Under the pieces are notes generated by a model. That model was given only the letters and a program-made list of their open reading frames with translations, was not told the origin of the DNA and did no database searches. From Anaeramoeba flamelloides (taxonomy: Eukaryota; Metamonada; Anaeramoebidae): a DNA stretch of 64,000 nucleotides. Where the stretch lies: the NCBI GenBank assembly GCA_027625915.1, contig JANTQA010000070.1, positions 14,637,001-14,701,000 on the forward strand, given 5' to 3'. Made by a program: the position numbers and the translations under genes. Positions 1 to 12,102 of the stretch are shown here, piece by piece. How positions within the stretch are numbered: position 1 is the first letter of the stretch; each line of letters begins with the position of its first letter.

Positions 1-1164
1 CCCTTTACTAATTCTCAGATTTTTTCACATAATTTCTGGTAAAAAATAGACTAGTGTTTTTTCATGATTGAAAAAAGACTAAAAAATAATTGATTTTCAA
101 AATTTCTGAATTTTTTCCTTTTATCCTTTTGGAAAAAAAGTGAAACAGGAAAAAAAATGAAATGGGGTTTTTAATTTGGAACATTAAGAGAACTTGAATA
201 TGAAAATTAAGATAAATTAAAAAAAGAATAAATAAATAAATAAAGACAAAATGAAGAATTCAGTACAATAACAGTTATTTTTTAATAAAATCTTTTGGTA
301 TGATTTTTTCTTTGATTGGTCAATTATTCAAAATATTGTTCAAAAAATGACTATTTTTGAGATCTCCAAAACCATCTTTAACACTTTCAATCTGAAAGTA
401 GATTGAAATTGTGTATTAATTGGTTTGATTAAAAATAATCTAATGGGTTATTATTTGAAGGTTATTTGTATATTTCTTTTATTGATTTTACTTTTTGTTT
501 CTATTTAGGTTTACAATTAAAAACTGTGTTGAAATTTTTTTTCCCTGTTTCACTTTTTTTGCAGATAGGTTTGATTTTTTTAAAGTTTAAAATAATTATT
601 GTTTTTTATTAATAAAGCAGATTTGTTTTAATCCAAGTTATTCCAAAATTTATTGAGTTTTATCTTCAAGTGAATTTTAGTACACTTCCTTCAGAGACAC
701 TAAGATTTCTTTCTTATTCGATCATAATTGGTTTTTTTTTTTTTAATATAATTGGAATATATTGAACTTTGAACTTTTCAAAAATGAGAAAAATGGATCA
801 GAACTTTTAAAAACAACAATTCACATCTAAAAAGTACACTAAAAGTTGATTTTGTTTTTTTAGTATTCAGATTTTTATTTTGTTTTGCTATTTCCAGATG
901 GGGTAAATTTTTTTTGGATTTGCTATTGAATTTACTATATTGTTTTTTTTTAGTTTACTAGAGACTTAAATCTTTCGAATTAAACAAAAAATAAATAAAT
1001 AAAATAAATAAAATTTTCCAGAATTCAAAAGAATAGAGTAAAATCAGGGATTTTACTATATTATTTCACATCTAAGAATATCTAACTTTTTTTTATTTTT
1101 AATTAAACAAATAAAGTGCCTATTTATTTAGTTATCTGTTTTAACAAAAATTAACAAAAACATA

Positions 1165-1355
1165 CAGTCAGTTCCACTTTTAAGACAGGACTTTGAACCA
1201 AATTTAAGGTACAAAAAAATCTCAAATTAAGTCACAAAATTCAAATTCTAGTAAATTAAATTGTATAAAAAAAAATCCAAAAAATGTGCTTTAATTTTGG
1301 ATTTTTATGTGCCTTAAATTTCGTTCAAAGTTTGTCTTAAAAGTGAAACTGACGG
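1165..1355. mobile_element. TA-flanked palindromic MITE, copy 1
   Basis: The two halves are inverted copies of each other. The left end starts CAGTCAGTTCCACTTTTAAG after a TA and the right end finishes in the complementary sequence before a TA. The inner words 'AAATTTAAGG' and 'CTCAAATTAAG' are shared with twelve other copies in the window. The right terminus is slightly diverged (CTGACGG instead of CTGACTG), so this is an older copy. Confidence 0.8.
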
Positions 1356-1942
1356 TAATGGATGTAAGAGAAAATTAATTTTCTTCCTTCAAATTAGAAA
1401 AAAAAAATAATTTTTCTTTTTTATTTTTCAATACTTTGTTATCTATTTTTACTTTTTTTTTATATTTTTTATATGTTCTTCATTTAATTTTCGAAAATTA
1501 CAGCAAGTTTAAAATACTTCAATAACTGTTTTTAAATACTCGAATTGTAAAGAATCTTTGGAATAGAAGACATAAAGTTAGTCACTTCAAAATCCTCTCA
1601 TTACGAAATTAAGTGTGTTTTTTAATCTTTAATCATGCATAATAAATCAAAAACTATAAAGTATAAATATATCATGATTACATTTGTGTAGTTGACTTCC
1701 AAAAAAAAAAAAAAAAAAAAATAGAACTTTTTCTGGAATTGCCCAGCTTATGAAAAGAATCTTAAAATCTGAATATCTGAATTAAAAAAAAATTAATGTA
1801 TCGAGTATATTAAAAACTAATATTATTACTATTTTTGATATTATTAGAGAAAGAGATTCATCATATTTATTAGCCTTTGTGAGTAATAAATATATTTTTA
1901 AGTCTTTAACGAAATTTCTAAATAATAATTTAGGAATTCAGT

Positions 1943-2345
1943 CAAGTGCGGTAGAGTGCCTAAGTTTTCTGTTTTATTTGTTAAATCTATCGATTTTCGT
2001 TTGGTTGTATCGAGTTTTCAATTTATAAGTGAAGTGTTCTAGGTTTTTTTTACTTTTCGAAATAAATCGAAATTTTATTAAAATTTTCTGTTTATTTCAA
2101 AAAGTAAAAAAACCTACCGAAAATCTATTGATTTTCTAAATAAATAGAAAACTCAAAAAAACCTGATGAAAATCAATAGATTTTAGAAATAAAATAGAAA
2201 ACCTCAACAAAACCTAGAACACTTCTCAAATAAACAGAAAACTCAAGAAAAGTTAATATAGTTTTTTTTTTTAATTTGAGAAATAAACCGAAAATTTCAT
2301 AAATTTTCTTTTTATTTCTCAAATTAAAAAAAACCTAGGCACTTC
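1943..2345. repeat. Nested palindrome cluster (TAGGTTTT modules), copy 1
   Basis: The cluster opens with 'AGTGCGGTAGAGTGCCTAAG' and closes with 'AACCTAGGCACTTCACC'. Inside, several hairpins are nested. Their arms read GGTTTTTTTTACTTT and AAAGTAAAAAAACC around an AAATTTTATTAAAATTTT core. Flanking arms of the type AATCTATCGATTTTCG pair with CGAAAATCTATTGATTTT. The same modules recur in at least eight other places in the window in different numbers and orders. Confidence 0.75.
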
Positions 2346-2934
2346 ACCGATTCAAAAACTCCTCTGTTAACTAATAATAAAAAAAAAATAGAACTTTTTT
2401 GTCAAAAATAATACACTATCGGTGTCAATGAAAAACAAGAAATATGATCCTGTACAAAAACCATTTTTTAAACAATAAAATATAGTTATAAATTTTCCAT
2501 TCTTTTGGAAATTTTGTCAAGATTAACCATGTTCAGAAAAAATGTTTTTTGATCAAAAAGAAAAAAATAACAACAAATTTTAACACCTTAAAAAATAATA
2601 GATAAAACTGAGCTCAGAAAATATCATATCTTTTATTTATGTAATGTAAAAATAACAAACAAATTTGATTATCATTAAGAATCAATAAATGATTAATAAT
2701 ATTTTGGATATTAAAATAATTTTATGAGAGATCTATTTTTATAAAGATATTTTTAAAATAAATCCCTATTAATTTTTAAGAACATAGCTGAAATGATGAA
2801 AATTCTTTTTCAATATTATTTGAAATTAATTTGAGAGTTTGACAATAATTATAAGATATTGTTTTTTTCAAATTTTCATACAATGCGAAATATGTTATCA
2901 AAATTATTCACGTTATTATTAATATTATTTGTAT

Positions 2935-3076
<142 letters not shown>

Positions 3077-3206
3077 TCAAACAAAAATGTTGTGAATTTT
3101 TCAAAATCATATTATAAATCTTTTTCATTGTTTTCTAATGTATTTTTCAAATCTTGAATGGTATCATTTTTTTTTTTTTTTTTTTTTTTTTATAATAATT
3201 GAGTTT

Positions 3207-6200
3207 TTATAATAATTGATTTTTATAATTTTCATTTTCATCTTGTAAAGTTTTTAATCGCTTTTCTAATTCAATATATTTAAAATTTAAATTTTCAATT
3301 TCTTTTTTATTTTGATTATTTGTTTTTTTTAATTTTTCAATTTGAAAATCTTTTTGAATTAATATATCTTTGTCTATATTTTTCAATTTATTTGTTTTTA
3401 AAGTTTTTAATTCAAGATCTGAGTTAGATTGTTCTTTCTCATTAATATTATCAATTTCGTCATCATCATTATTCTTCTCATGATAATTGCCATCACTATG
3501 ATTATCAATACTGTCATCAGATGAAGCTGAACTAGATGAACTGGATGAAGTGGATGAAAGATGTACATTTTTTCCCTTTGTTGATGGCAAATTATTTATT
3601 TCTTTATTGTGCTTGTTGTTAGTTTTAAATTTTTTAATTTTTTTATTTTTATACCACATTTCTTTCAGATTCTTTCTTGTTCCCATAAAAGTAAAAATGA
3701 CACCAATGGGATTTACAAAAAAGAAAAGCAAACCATAAGTTTTCTCTATTGAAGAAGAGATAGTTGCGATTAAAACCAAATACAAACCAATGGATGTAAT
3801 ATCTTCTGGTGATATTTTTTCCCAAAAGGATTTAATGTTTCTTATTTCTTTATCTTGAGAGATTACAACAGGATAGGGCTTAAAAATAACAATAATAATC
3901 ATCATTAGTGTTATCAAAAGAACTAAAATCATTAATAAATAATCGAGAGAAATGGAATTATTGGCGAAAATTGGTATTATAACTATTAAAAATCTAAAAA
4001 TCATTTTTGAGATTTCCCACCAAAATCTTTTTTTTTTATAAAATTTCCACATCCAACCAAATCGGTTTTCCCAATAAATTGAAAAATTTTTTCTTTTGGA
4101 GAAATATAAAATTACTATAAATAACGATGGAATTAATCCTGCATAAAAAATGATAAAAATAATAAACCAAGGATAAAAGTTTTGATATTTTTGATCATCA
4201 GTATAAATACTTGGATAATAATCTAAAGTGTGCTTCTTTAACCCCTCTTGATAAGTAGTTTGGAAAGGCTGCGAGCAAATTATTATTTCCGGGATATATA
4301 AATACCTTAGCCCTAAAGTAATATAATAGAAATATTTGGCATTAATTTTATGAAGATCAATATTTTGCAGTACCTTTATTTTGATATAAATTCTCAGTGC
4401 CACATAGATCAATAAAAAGACAAAGATGAGAATAAAAGGAGACAAAACCATAATGAAATACTTTGAATAGAAATCAAATTTTTGATAGCAATCAGGTTTA
4501 ATGATTAAATTGAGATCAAAATTAAAGATCGACAGGGAAGATATAACGGAATTGTTGATATAATCTGGGAATTTGATGTTCATTAATAGTATTCCAACAA
4601 ATAATTGTAAAAAGGTAATATATATTTCGAATATGGGATTGTTTTTGACTAATAATAATTTTGAGATTTTTTTATTAAATTTGATTACTAAAATGACAAT
4701 TATTAGGATTAATAATAAATATAAAATCCATAGCCAATTGGTTCCACATTTCTGACATTCCGCATTTTTTAAATAATGTCCCTCGAGGCATTGGGAGCAA
4801 TACGACTCTGGATCGCGTGCAACGTCACACTCGTTGCCGCCGAGGCAAATACCGGGAAGACCACATTTTAAGCAGTATGTCATCCCGATATGATTGTTAA
4901 TAGAATTTTCACCACAGGGGATACATTTGGAATCGGTGACATTTTTGTAATACCCCTTGGGGCATTCGACGCATTCGTCTTGGTTGCTATTGATTTCGGA
5001 TCCCAGGATGCAAAATGAGCAGGACGTTGAATTGTCACTTGACGAAATTGTATTATTGGGGCATTGTTCGCATTTGAATACGCTGTCCAATTTTTCTTGA
5101 TCGGAATACGTGCCCTTGGGGCAGGGCCAGCATTCCTCCTGCGAGACTGATCCAGGTTTTTCTTTATAAAACCCTGCCGTGCAATTGATGCATGCCGTGA
5201 TAACTTGAGCTCCACTTTGGTCGCTCCAGGTTCCCTTGGGGCATTGCTCGCAAGACTTTTCATAATTTGTGCCGCCCTCTTGAATTCCATATGTGCCCAT
5301 TGAACAGTTTACACAGGAATCAAGAGAAGTTTGCCCATACAAATTATTATATGTGCCATAGGGGCATTTTGTGCACTCTGGCGTCCCCAGCGACTCTGAA
5401 TACGTTCCCTTCCCACATTGAGAACAGAAGCTGCTTCCCGCTTCGTTTTGAAATTCTCCAATTGGGCATTCAGTGCATTGGGCCAACCCCGTCTCTGTAG
5501 TAATGGCTCCCTTTTTGCAATCATGGCAAAGGGATTGCCCGGTGGCATTTTGAAATTGCCCCAATTTGCATTGCTGGCAAACAGATTTACCAGTCTCGCT
5601 ATTAAAGCTTCCCACCGCGCACTGGGAACATTGAGTGCTTCCTCCAAGTTTGGAATAATGCCCAACCGCACATGGATGGCAGTCGTCAAGCGATGTTGCC
5701 TTTTCATTGCTGGAGTAGGTACCCTTTGGGCATTCGTAGCAAGAATCTGAATCTGAATCCTTAACCAAATAGTATCCCAACGGGCATGTTGAGAAGGTAC
5801 CCGAGACAATCAAATCATAGCTCCCATTGTTGCCTTCCTGGAAGGCACCCTCGCTGGTTATCAGATTATTTTTTGCCTTCCCGGCTACTGCAAAGTTCTC
5901 AAGCGAATTGCCATATTTCTGGCAACGTAAAGACTCGCCTCCATATGTGTTTGCCCGAACAACAGTATTTGCTTCAAGATCGAGAATGATGGCAAAGGAT
6001 CCAACGCCATAATCGGAATCATAGCTTGTGACATTTAACTCGCCTTGCCCACATATAAGCATATGATCATCGTCGTCCACTGTGAGGAAATGGGCATAAA
6101 TGGAGACGTCATCGTCTTCGTATTTTGGGTTCAGGTAACTTGAATCTAAAAGCGAGGTGCCATTCGAACTAATCTTACTAAGGAATCCCGAATGTGTCTC

Positions 6201-8214
6201 GGCACTCGAGGTCTTTGTTCGTTGGTAGGCATCGTCAGTGACAGGCAGATCAGTACTCAGCGTAAACCCGCTAATCCAGATGTTGTCTTGGGAGTCAAGA
6301 TAAATCGAAAGTGGATCTTCGCTGTTGGAGCCGCCAAAATAGCTCGCCCATATGAAATCAAAACTTGTCGTGTTTAGTGTCCCAACAAAGGCCGAGGTCA
6401 GCACTGTTCCGTTGTGTGGCGACGTTTCTTGGTAAACGCCGGGTGTTGTTGGGAAATCGTCCGATTTTGTTCTGCCCTGGAAAAAAAGAATATCATTTCT
6501 GACATGAAGAGATTTGCCGAATGGCCGTTCATAATTGGTCCCTCCAATTCAATTATTGGCAATCAAATGTGTTAGATTATTGTTCATTTTGCCCACAACA
6601 TAGCTGTACCCACCAGGCGGAGATGTGCATTTGTAAAGCGGATCTGTCAGTCCATAGCCTGGAAAGCTAAACACATTGGAACGCAGAGAAAAGTAAATCG
6701 GAGATCCCCCATTGGTTTCTTTGTCTTGATCGCGATCCATTTCCGCACCAATACTAAAAATCGATGCGTCCTGTGCACAAATTAATGTTGAGGCTGTTAG
6801 ATTTGTTCCTTCGCTGTTCACCTTCGTGATAAACCCGACAAAGGAAGTGCCAATGCAATTGTCTTTGTCTTGCCAACAGCCCTCATTTGTAGGCCAAAGA
6901 TCGATCGCGGAGGTGATGCCTGAGACGATCGGTTGATCATCACCAGGATCAACAAGAACCCGTGGCGGGTCGGTGACAGACGTCGCTTGAGTTGAAAGAA
7001 ATGTTGACCAAACAAGCTTGTTACCAGTCTTCGTTTTCAGTAAGGCAATGTCAGGCATGTTGTCTTCAGAATGTGTGCTATTAAAGACATTGTCTCCGAC
7101 AATTGGGAAATCTACACTGTGTGTCGCACATGACACATAAAGATTGCTCTTAGAATCATAATCTAAATTTGAACGTTCGTCAGCCAAAGAACCTCCTACA
7201 TACGTTGAATATTCGGGATCAATTACAATCCATTTAGAGTCTTTGCTTTGTTCCGAAAATTCTTTTGGGATTGAAAAAGATATAGAAATTATTTCTTTAT
7301 CTTGATCGTTTTCTTGCTCATTTTGTTTTTTTTTTTTCTGTTCTTGTTCTTGTTCTTGTTCTTGTTGTTATTGTTGTTGTTGTTGTTGTTGTTCTTGTTC
7401 TTGTTCTTGTTGTACTTGTTCTTGTTCTTGTTTGTATTTTGTAGTTTGTTTGGAGATGATAAAATTTGCAAAAGCTCGATCTCCTTTGGAATTAAAAACA
7501 ATCGGTTGTGATTCTTCGAGTATAATTTCTTTTGTTAATTTGTCCATAAATTGTAAACTTTTTGACTTTGAATCTATTTTCACTTGTAATCCTTTTGGAA
7601 AAGTATATTTGAATTGAAAATGTTGAATCATTTCAACACTTGTAAAATTTAAATTCGATTTAAATTGTTTACTTATTTCGTTTTGAGTAAAATATTGCGA
7701 AACCCCACAATAAATATTATCATAGAGAATTATCGAGTCTTTGAAATTTGGGATTTGGACTTGGATATTTTTGTTGTTAGCTGTATTTTGTGTTTTTTTG
7801 GAAAAATTTTCGACAAAAAAAAAAATTTTTTATTACAATTTTGATGATTTTTTTTTTCCACTTTGTTTTCCAAATTTAACTGAACACTAATTTCAAAACT
7901 GTAAAATTTTGGAGTTTGTTCTAAAGAGTTGTTTAAATTTTGTGGGCAATTCTCTTGTTTTTGTTCTTTTTAAGTGCTTTTTCTTTTGGTTTGACAAAAC
8001 TTTTGTCAGATCTTTTTTGAATTTGAATTTGATAGTGACCTTGGAAAAATGAGTATTTGATTGTTGGTTTTGGTGTTTTTAAAATGATTGGAAAGATGGA
8101 TTCTTGTTTATTCTTCATTATTCCATCATTTTCCTTTCCTTCAATAAAGGAAATGAAAAGTATCATAAAAAAGATCGAACATAAAATATACCTCATGTGA
8201 TTAAAAGGTAACAT
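3207..8214 (-). CDS. Large membrane protein: SBBP beta-propeller, Cys-rich repeats, multi-pass TM, coiled coil
   Basis: The first ATG (8214, or 8196) opens a hydrophobic signal peptide (RYILCSIFFMILFISFIEG). About residues 30-300 resemble the N-terminal domain of bacterial SBBP-repeat proteins, ending in the landmark IVIDPEYSTYVGGS; a Q/E-rich tract interrupts this domain. SBBP beta-propeller repeats with GG and DFP motifs follow to about 5.79 kb. Next come about a dozen Cys-rich CxxCPxGTY repeats of the ephrin-receptor-like GCC2/GCC3 type (5785-4750), about nine hydrophobic helices (4750-3650) including a WWE...KPY block, a Ser-rich stretch and a C-terminal coiled coil. The expected location is the cell surface, as a receptor or adhesin-like protein; ligand unknown. 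Breaks: a frame change near 7967-7971 (five A where six would hold frame, or an unrecognised intron), TAA at 7368-7370 inside the Gln run, and TGA at 6549-6551 at the start of a repeat, with the frame coding on both sides. It may be a young pseudogene or contain assembly errors. 4.75-7.2 kb is clearly richer in G+C than the rest. Confidence 0.78.
7781..7836 (-). other. Probable 56-nt intron in the SBBP gene
   Basis: On the minus strand the segment begins GTAATA and ends TACAG. Removing it joins CAAAATT to CTAACAAC and restores one continuous frame (...HQN-S-NNKNIQV...). Without removal the frame is lost at an 11-T run. The GTAA donor matches the donors of the two RCC1-BTB genes (GTAACC, GTAACG). 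A one-base error in the T run is the alternative. Confidence 0.6.
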
Positions 8215-8376
8215 TCTTGAACAATTAAATAAAAAAAACTTGAACCTGGATGAATTGTTCCTTGAAAAAATTGTTGACTAAAATCACAAAGTGTGAAATT
8301 CAAAAGAACACAATAAAAAAATGAAATTGTGAAAAAATTTTATTAGGTAAAGTTGAAAAAAAAATACTTGATTTGG

Positions 8377-8829
8377 AAATAATCCCCATACAAGTGATTT
8401 AATTGTGAATATTAGGAAAATAGTTGTTTAATTTTCTAATATTTGAAATCAAATCCTTATTATAAATAACCAATTTTTTCATGAACCCAGTCATAAACCT
8501 TCCTAAAGTTCATTAAATTGAGTTTATCTATAGAACACTCAAGTAATTGTTTGATAACTAAAGTAGATCAACTTTTTTCAAAAAAAAATCAGGTTTTATA
8601 GAGGTTTACTATCAGTTGGAAAATGATAATTTTTAATCTTGTTTTTTGATTGATTGGATTTTGTTTTGATAAGGTGTAATTTAATTAATCATCATTCTAA
8701 TAAGTGGGTGAGTTCTAATTTAAAAATTCTTTGATTCTTTTAAAAAAAGAGATTTGATTTTAAATAAATGAAATTACACAACAATTTTCCTAATATTCAC
8801 AAGTAAAAATCTTGTCTGTGATTATTTTC
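8377..8829. mobile_element. Non-autonomous TIR element, dispersed family, copy 1
   Basis: The ends are inverted: AAATAATCCCCATACAAGTG on the left pairs with CTTGTCTGTGATTATTTT on the right. The inner arms TTAATTGTGAATATTAGG and CCTAATATTCACAAGTAA also pair. The interior shares ordered words (GTAATTGTTTGATAACTAAA, AATCATCATTCTAATAAGTG) with copies at 32257-32692 and 43614-44036. No transposase is present. I could not define a target duplication, so the superfamily is unknown. Confidence 0.65.
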
Positions 8830-9454
8830 ATGTCCGGTATTTTTTTAACCTATGTACCGAATAAAATATCTTAATTTTAAATTGGGGACACCTTTTTGGA
8901 TAATCACTTTTTACGAGAATATTATGGTTCAGTGTGTTTTTTAAATGACTCAGCAAACTTGACGAGAAATATAATTTTTTTAAAGTGTTTTATTTTTGAA
9001 ATTTTTTTTTATTTTTGCAACAAACCAAAAAATGGAAAAGAGAAAAAGATCCCTTTCTTGAGTGTAGATGTAAATTGTGGGTTTCCAAATTGTCATTGTT
9101 TTATTTTTATCAAAGACATTTTCATATCCACGAAATAAGTGTATTTTTTTCACAAAACAAAAAAAAAAAAGAATGAAAATCCAAACTTGAGTAAATTATT
9201 TGAATTCTTGTTACATTTTATAATTCATTCACTTTGAATAAAGAAACAGTTAAACTTTCTAAAATCTTGATGAAAAATTTCAAAACTCTTGGTTGGATTA
9301 AAAATGGTAAAAAATTTCACTTTCCTTTTTCGATTTTTATATATTTCAAATAAGAGTTTTTCAAAGATGTAAGTTTTCAATTTGTGGGTTCTATTCAAGA
9401 AAAAGGAAATGATAAATTAAGTGAAAACTTTTCACCATTCTTATGCAAATACCA

Positions 9455-11630
9455 ATAAGTGTTCGTTGTTAAAATAAAGTGGGCAGAAAAGTTTAATTGG
9501 TGTTTCGAAAAATAAAAAAGTATGTTGAAGAGCTATACATCAACCAATAAAAGAAACTAACAATAAACCCTTCGCAAATATGGTGTTGATTTTATAAAGT
9601 TTGAAAATTAAAACGAAATTCGAAAAATATGGATAAAATGAGAAAATTTAAGGTTTACAATCCCTGAAACTGGAAAAAAGATTATCTTGTATTGGGTGTG
9701 TCAACTTGTTATTTTGGTTCTTAGCTGATCGATCCACAACTAAGTTTGGATCGTATAGGTGGTTGAAAAATGCTATTTTTGTCATTTTATTTTTTTTTTT
9801 TCCAAAATCCGAATTGATGAGTCTAAGATTAATTAATTGGAAGACATTTAATTAGTAATTGAGTTTTTTGTTTTCTGTGTTGAAATTTTTATTTACACTT
9901 TATATTATTTGATACTTGTAAAAACAATTTTTTTTATTTACTCCTAATTCAGCAAAAGGAAAATGAAAATTTCAATTGAAAACCCAAAAATTAACACTTT
10001 CAATTCAATACCTTCAAATCAATCAACCTAAGACTCATCAATTCGGATTTCGGAAAAAAAATAAATAAAATGACAAAAATAGCATTTTTCAACCACCTAT
10101 ACGATCCAAACTTAGTTGTGGATCGATCAGCTAAGAACCAAAATAACAAGTTGACACACCCAATACAAGATAATCTATTTTCCAGTTTCAGGGATTGTAA
10201 ACCTTAAATCTTTAAAAATTGTGAATAAATTTTCAATAAAATTTTATGTTCTCAAAAAATCAAAAAAGACTTCAAGAAAACTTGGGAAATATTGTGAAAA
10301 ATTTTCAACTAATTTTATTCCTAATTTTCGATTCAAAAAAAAAATACTTTTATTTCAATTCTAAATGGATTAATATTTCCTTTTCCTTTTTCTATATTTT
10401 TGTTTTGAAAAAAGAGTTTTCAAAGAAACTCAAGTAATTTGCAAACTCTCTTTAAAAAAGCAAATTGAAAATTATTCCCACCAAAAATTCAAATAAGAGT
10501 AAACGAGTTTCCTTTCTCAATTGATATGAATTTAGGTGGGCTACTGAGTAATGAATAGGGTGTTTTGTAAGTACATACTATTATTTTCCATTAACAAAGG
10601 AAAATTTTTGGTTCGCTATCCAAAATATTTTTCTAATCTTTTAGAAATTGAACAAAACCCCAAGATCTTTACATAATCTTTTAAAAATGATATTTTTAGA
10701 CATTGAACGAAACTTCCTTTGTGGACTCTATGAAATAATTTTTACTCTGTTAATTTGATTTTAGCAATAATAATTTATAACAATTTTGGAAATTGAAATA
10801 AAAATTTTCATTTTTTAATTGGAAAATAACAGTAAAACAAAATGCCAATGGTTTTTATATTCAAGCACAGATTTTAGAGTCTTTGCTCATGTATTTTTTT
10901 TTGATCACTCGATCACAAACAACCAAATGTAAAATTTCGATAAATTGAGCTAAATTTTTTACAAATCCCATTTTTAATTTCGAATTAAAGGAAAATTCGA
11001 TAAAATTCTCAACAGATAAAAAGAAAATTTATTAAAATTCAAATCCTAAAAATATTCTTTGTATCAGTACTTTTTACTTCAAAAGGAAGAATATTAAACC
11101 TATTTGCCACTTTTTCTTATTTTTTGTAAAAAAAGTAATATATCGAGATCAAAATAATACTGAAACAACAATTAATCTGTATTTCAAAATATAATCTATG
11201 CTTTTTTTTTCTTGTTCCAATGCAACAATCCAATTCACTATCAGTTGTACACTTAAGTTAAAATCGATTTTGAAGGTTAACTCCATGACATTTTTATTCC
11301 GAATTTAAAATAGGAATACAATTAGTTGAAAATTTTTCACAATATTTCTCAATTTGTTTTTGAAATTTTTTAATGGATAAAAATTTTATTAAAAATTTAC
11401 TCCTATTTTTAAAAGATAAATATTAGGCAATTTGATCCTTCATTTATAGAATTTTTTTTTAAAATAACAGAACTTTAAATAACCAATACCATATCTAATA
11501 AGTGGTTGATTGTTGGTTTCTTTGATCGGTTGATGTATAGGTCTTCTAGATTAAAAAAAAAAAATACTTTTTTATTTCGCAAAACACCGATTAAACCTTT
11601 TTGCCCACTTTATTTTAACAATTTTATTTT
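9455..11630. mobile_element. Old long inverted-repeat element
   Basis: The left side near 9455-9575 (GTTGTTAAAATAAAGTGGGC ... ATCAACCAATAAAAGAAACT) pairs with 11500-11625 in reverse. 10225-10330 (AAATATTGTGAAAAATTTTC) pairs with 11285-11400. Once the later foldback insertion at 9652-10203 is set aside, the left arm is continuous and about 350 bp long. Arms have many mismatches, so the element is old. No coding capacity is recognisable in the loop. Confidence 0.55.
9652..10203. mobile_element. TTAA-flanked foldback element
   Basis: Two nearly perfect arms of about 185 bp (9652-9835 and 10018-10203) are inverted around a loop of about 180 bp. The termini are GGTTTACAATCCCTGAAACT and its complement. 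Each end abuts a TTAA (9648-9651 and 10204-10207). The opposite arm of the host inverted-repeat element (11285-11500) shows the site without the insertion, with a single short AT word there, which supports a TTAA target duplication. Confidence 0.75.
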
Positions 11631-11869
11631 TGAACAGTGTCTTAAAAATGATTACTCTAGTTAATAAGAAAAATACTCACATTTTTCAATATTTTCCCTT
11701 TGACAAAATAAAAAACGTTAAATATTATCCATATTTTCCCTTTTTTTTTTTGCCTCTGTTGAAATACATAATTTATTGTTCCTAGACCTCCGTACTTCGA
11801 AACAATACATAAATATTGAATTTTTTCATAACCCATAACGCAAAATATTGAAAAACCAAAAGTATATAA

Positions 11870-12102
11870 CCTACTATTTGTTGCAAAATAAAGGGATTAA
11901 AATTTTCATTCAGCTTTCCAAAGAAAAAAAACATCTTCACGAATTAAAACTAAATCCTCCAGAGCCCCAATCTTAAAAGATAAATTCATAATCTAAGACG
12001 ATTTTAAGAATTAAAAATTTAATAAGGTTCTATACTTTAAAAAACGTTTCAGAAAGCTGAGTGAAAATTTTGTTTCATTTATTTTGCAACAAATAGTATC
12101 GT
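11870..12102. mobile_element. Small foldback element (ACTATTTGTTGCAAAATAAA ends)
   Basis: The left arm ACTATTTGTTGCAAAATAAA...TTTTCATTCAGCTTTCC is the inverse of the right arm GAAAGCTGAGTGAAAATTTT...TTATTTTGCAACAAATAGT. Similar arms recur at 60340-60400, 60940-60985 and 63790-64000. The loop has no gene. Confidence 0.65.

Larger units (their letters stand above)
1..2858. other. Non-coding AT-rich stretch
   Basis: No credible coding region is seen on either strand. The stretch consists of A/T homopolymers and short AT words. It holds one MITE copy (1165-1355) and one nested palindrome cluster (1943-2345), listed separately. A half copy of the 'TTCCAGAATTCAAAAGAATAG' type arm found in those clusters lies near 1015-1065. 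Confidence 0.6.

Noticed and set aside
4880-6377. Additional reading frames overlapping the Cys-rich region on both strands
   Set aside because: The G+C-richer stretch has few stops in any frame; the receptor frame carries the recognisable Cys repeats and the others have no domain.
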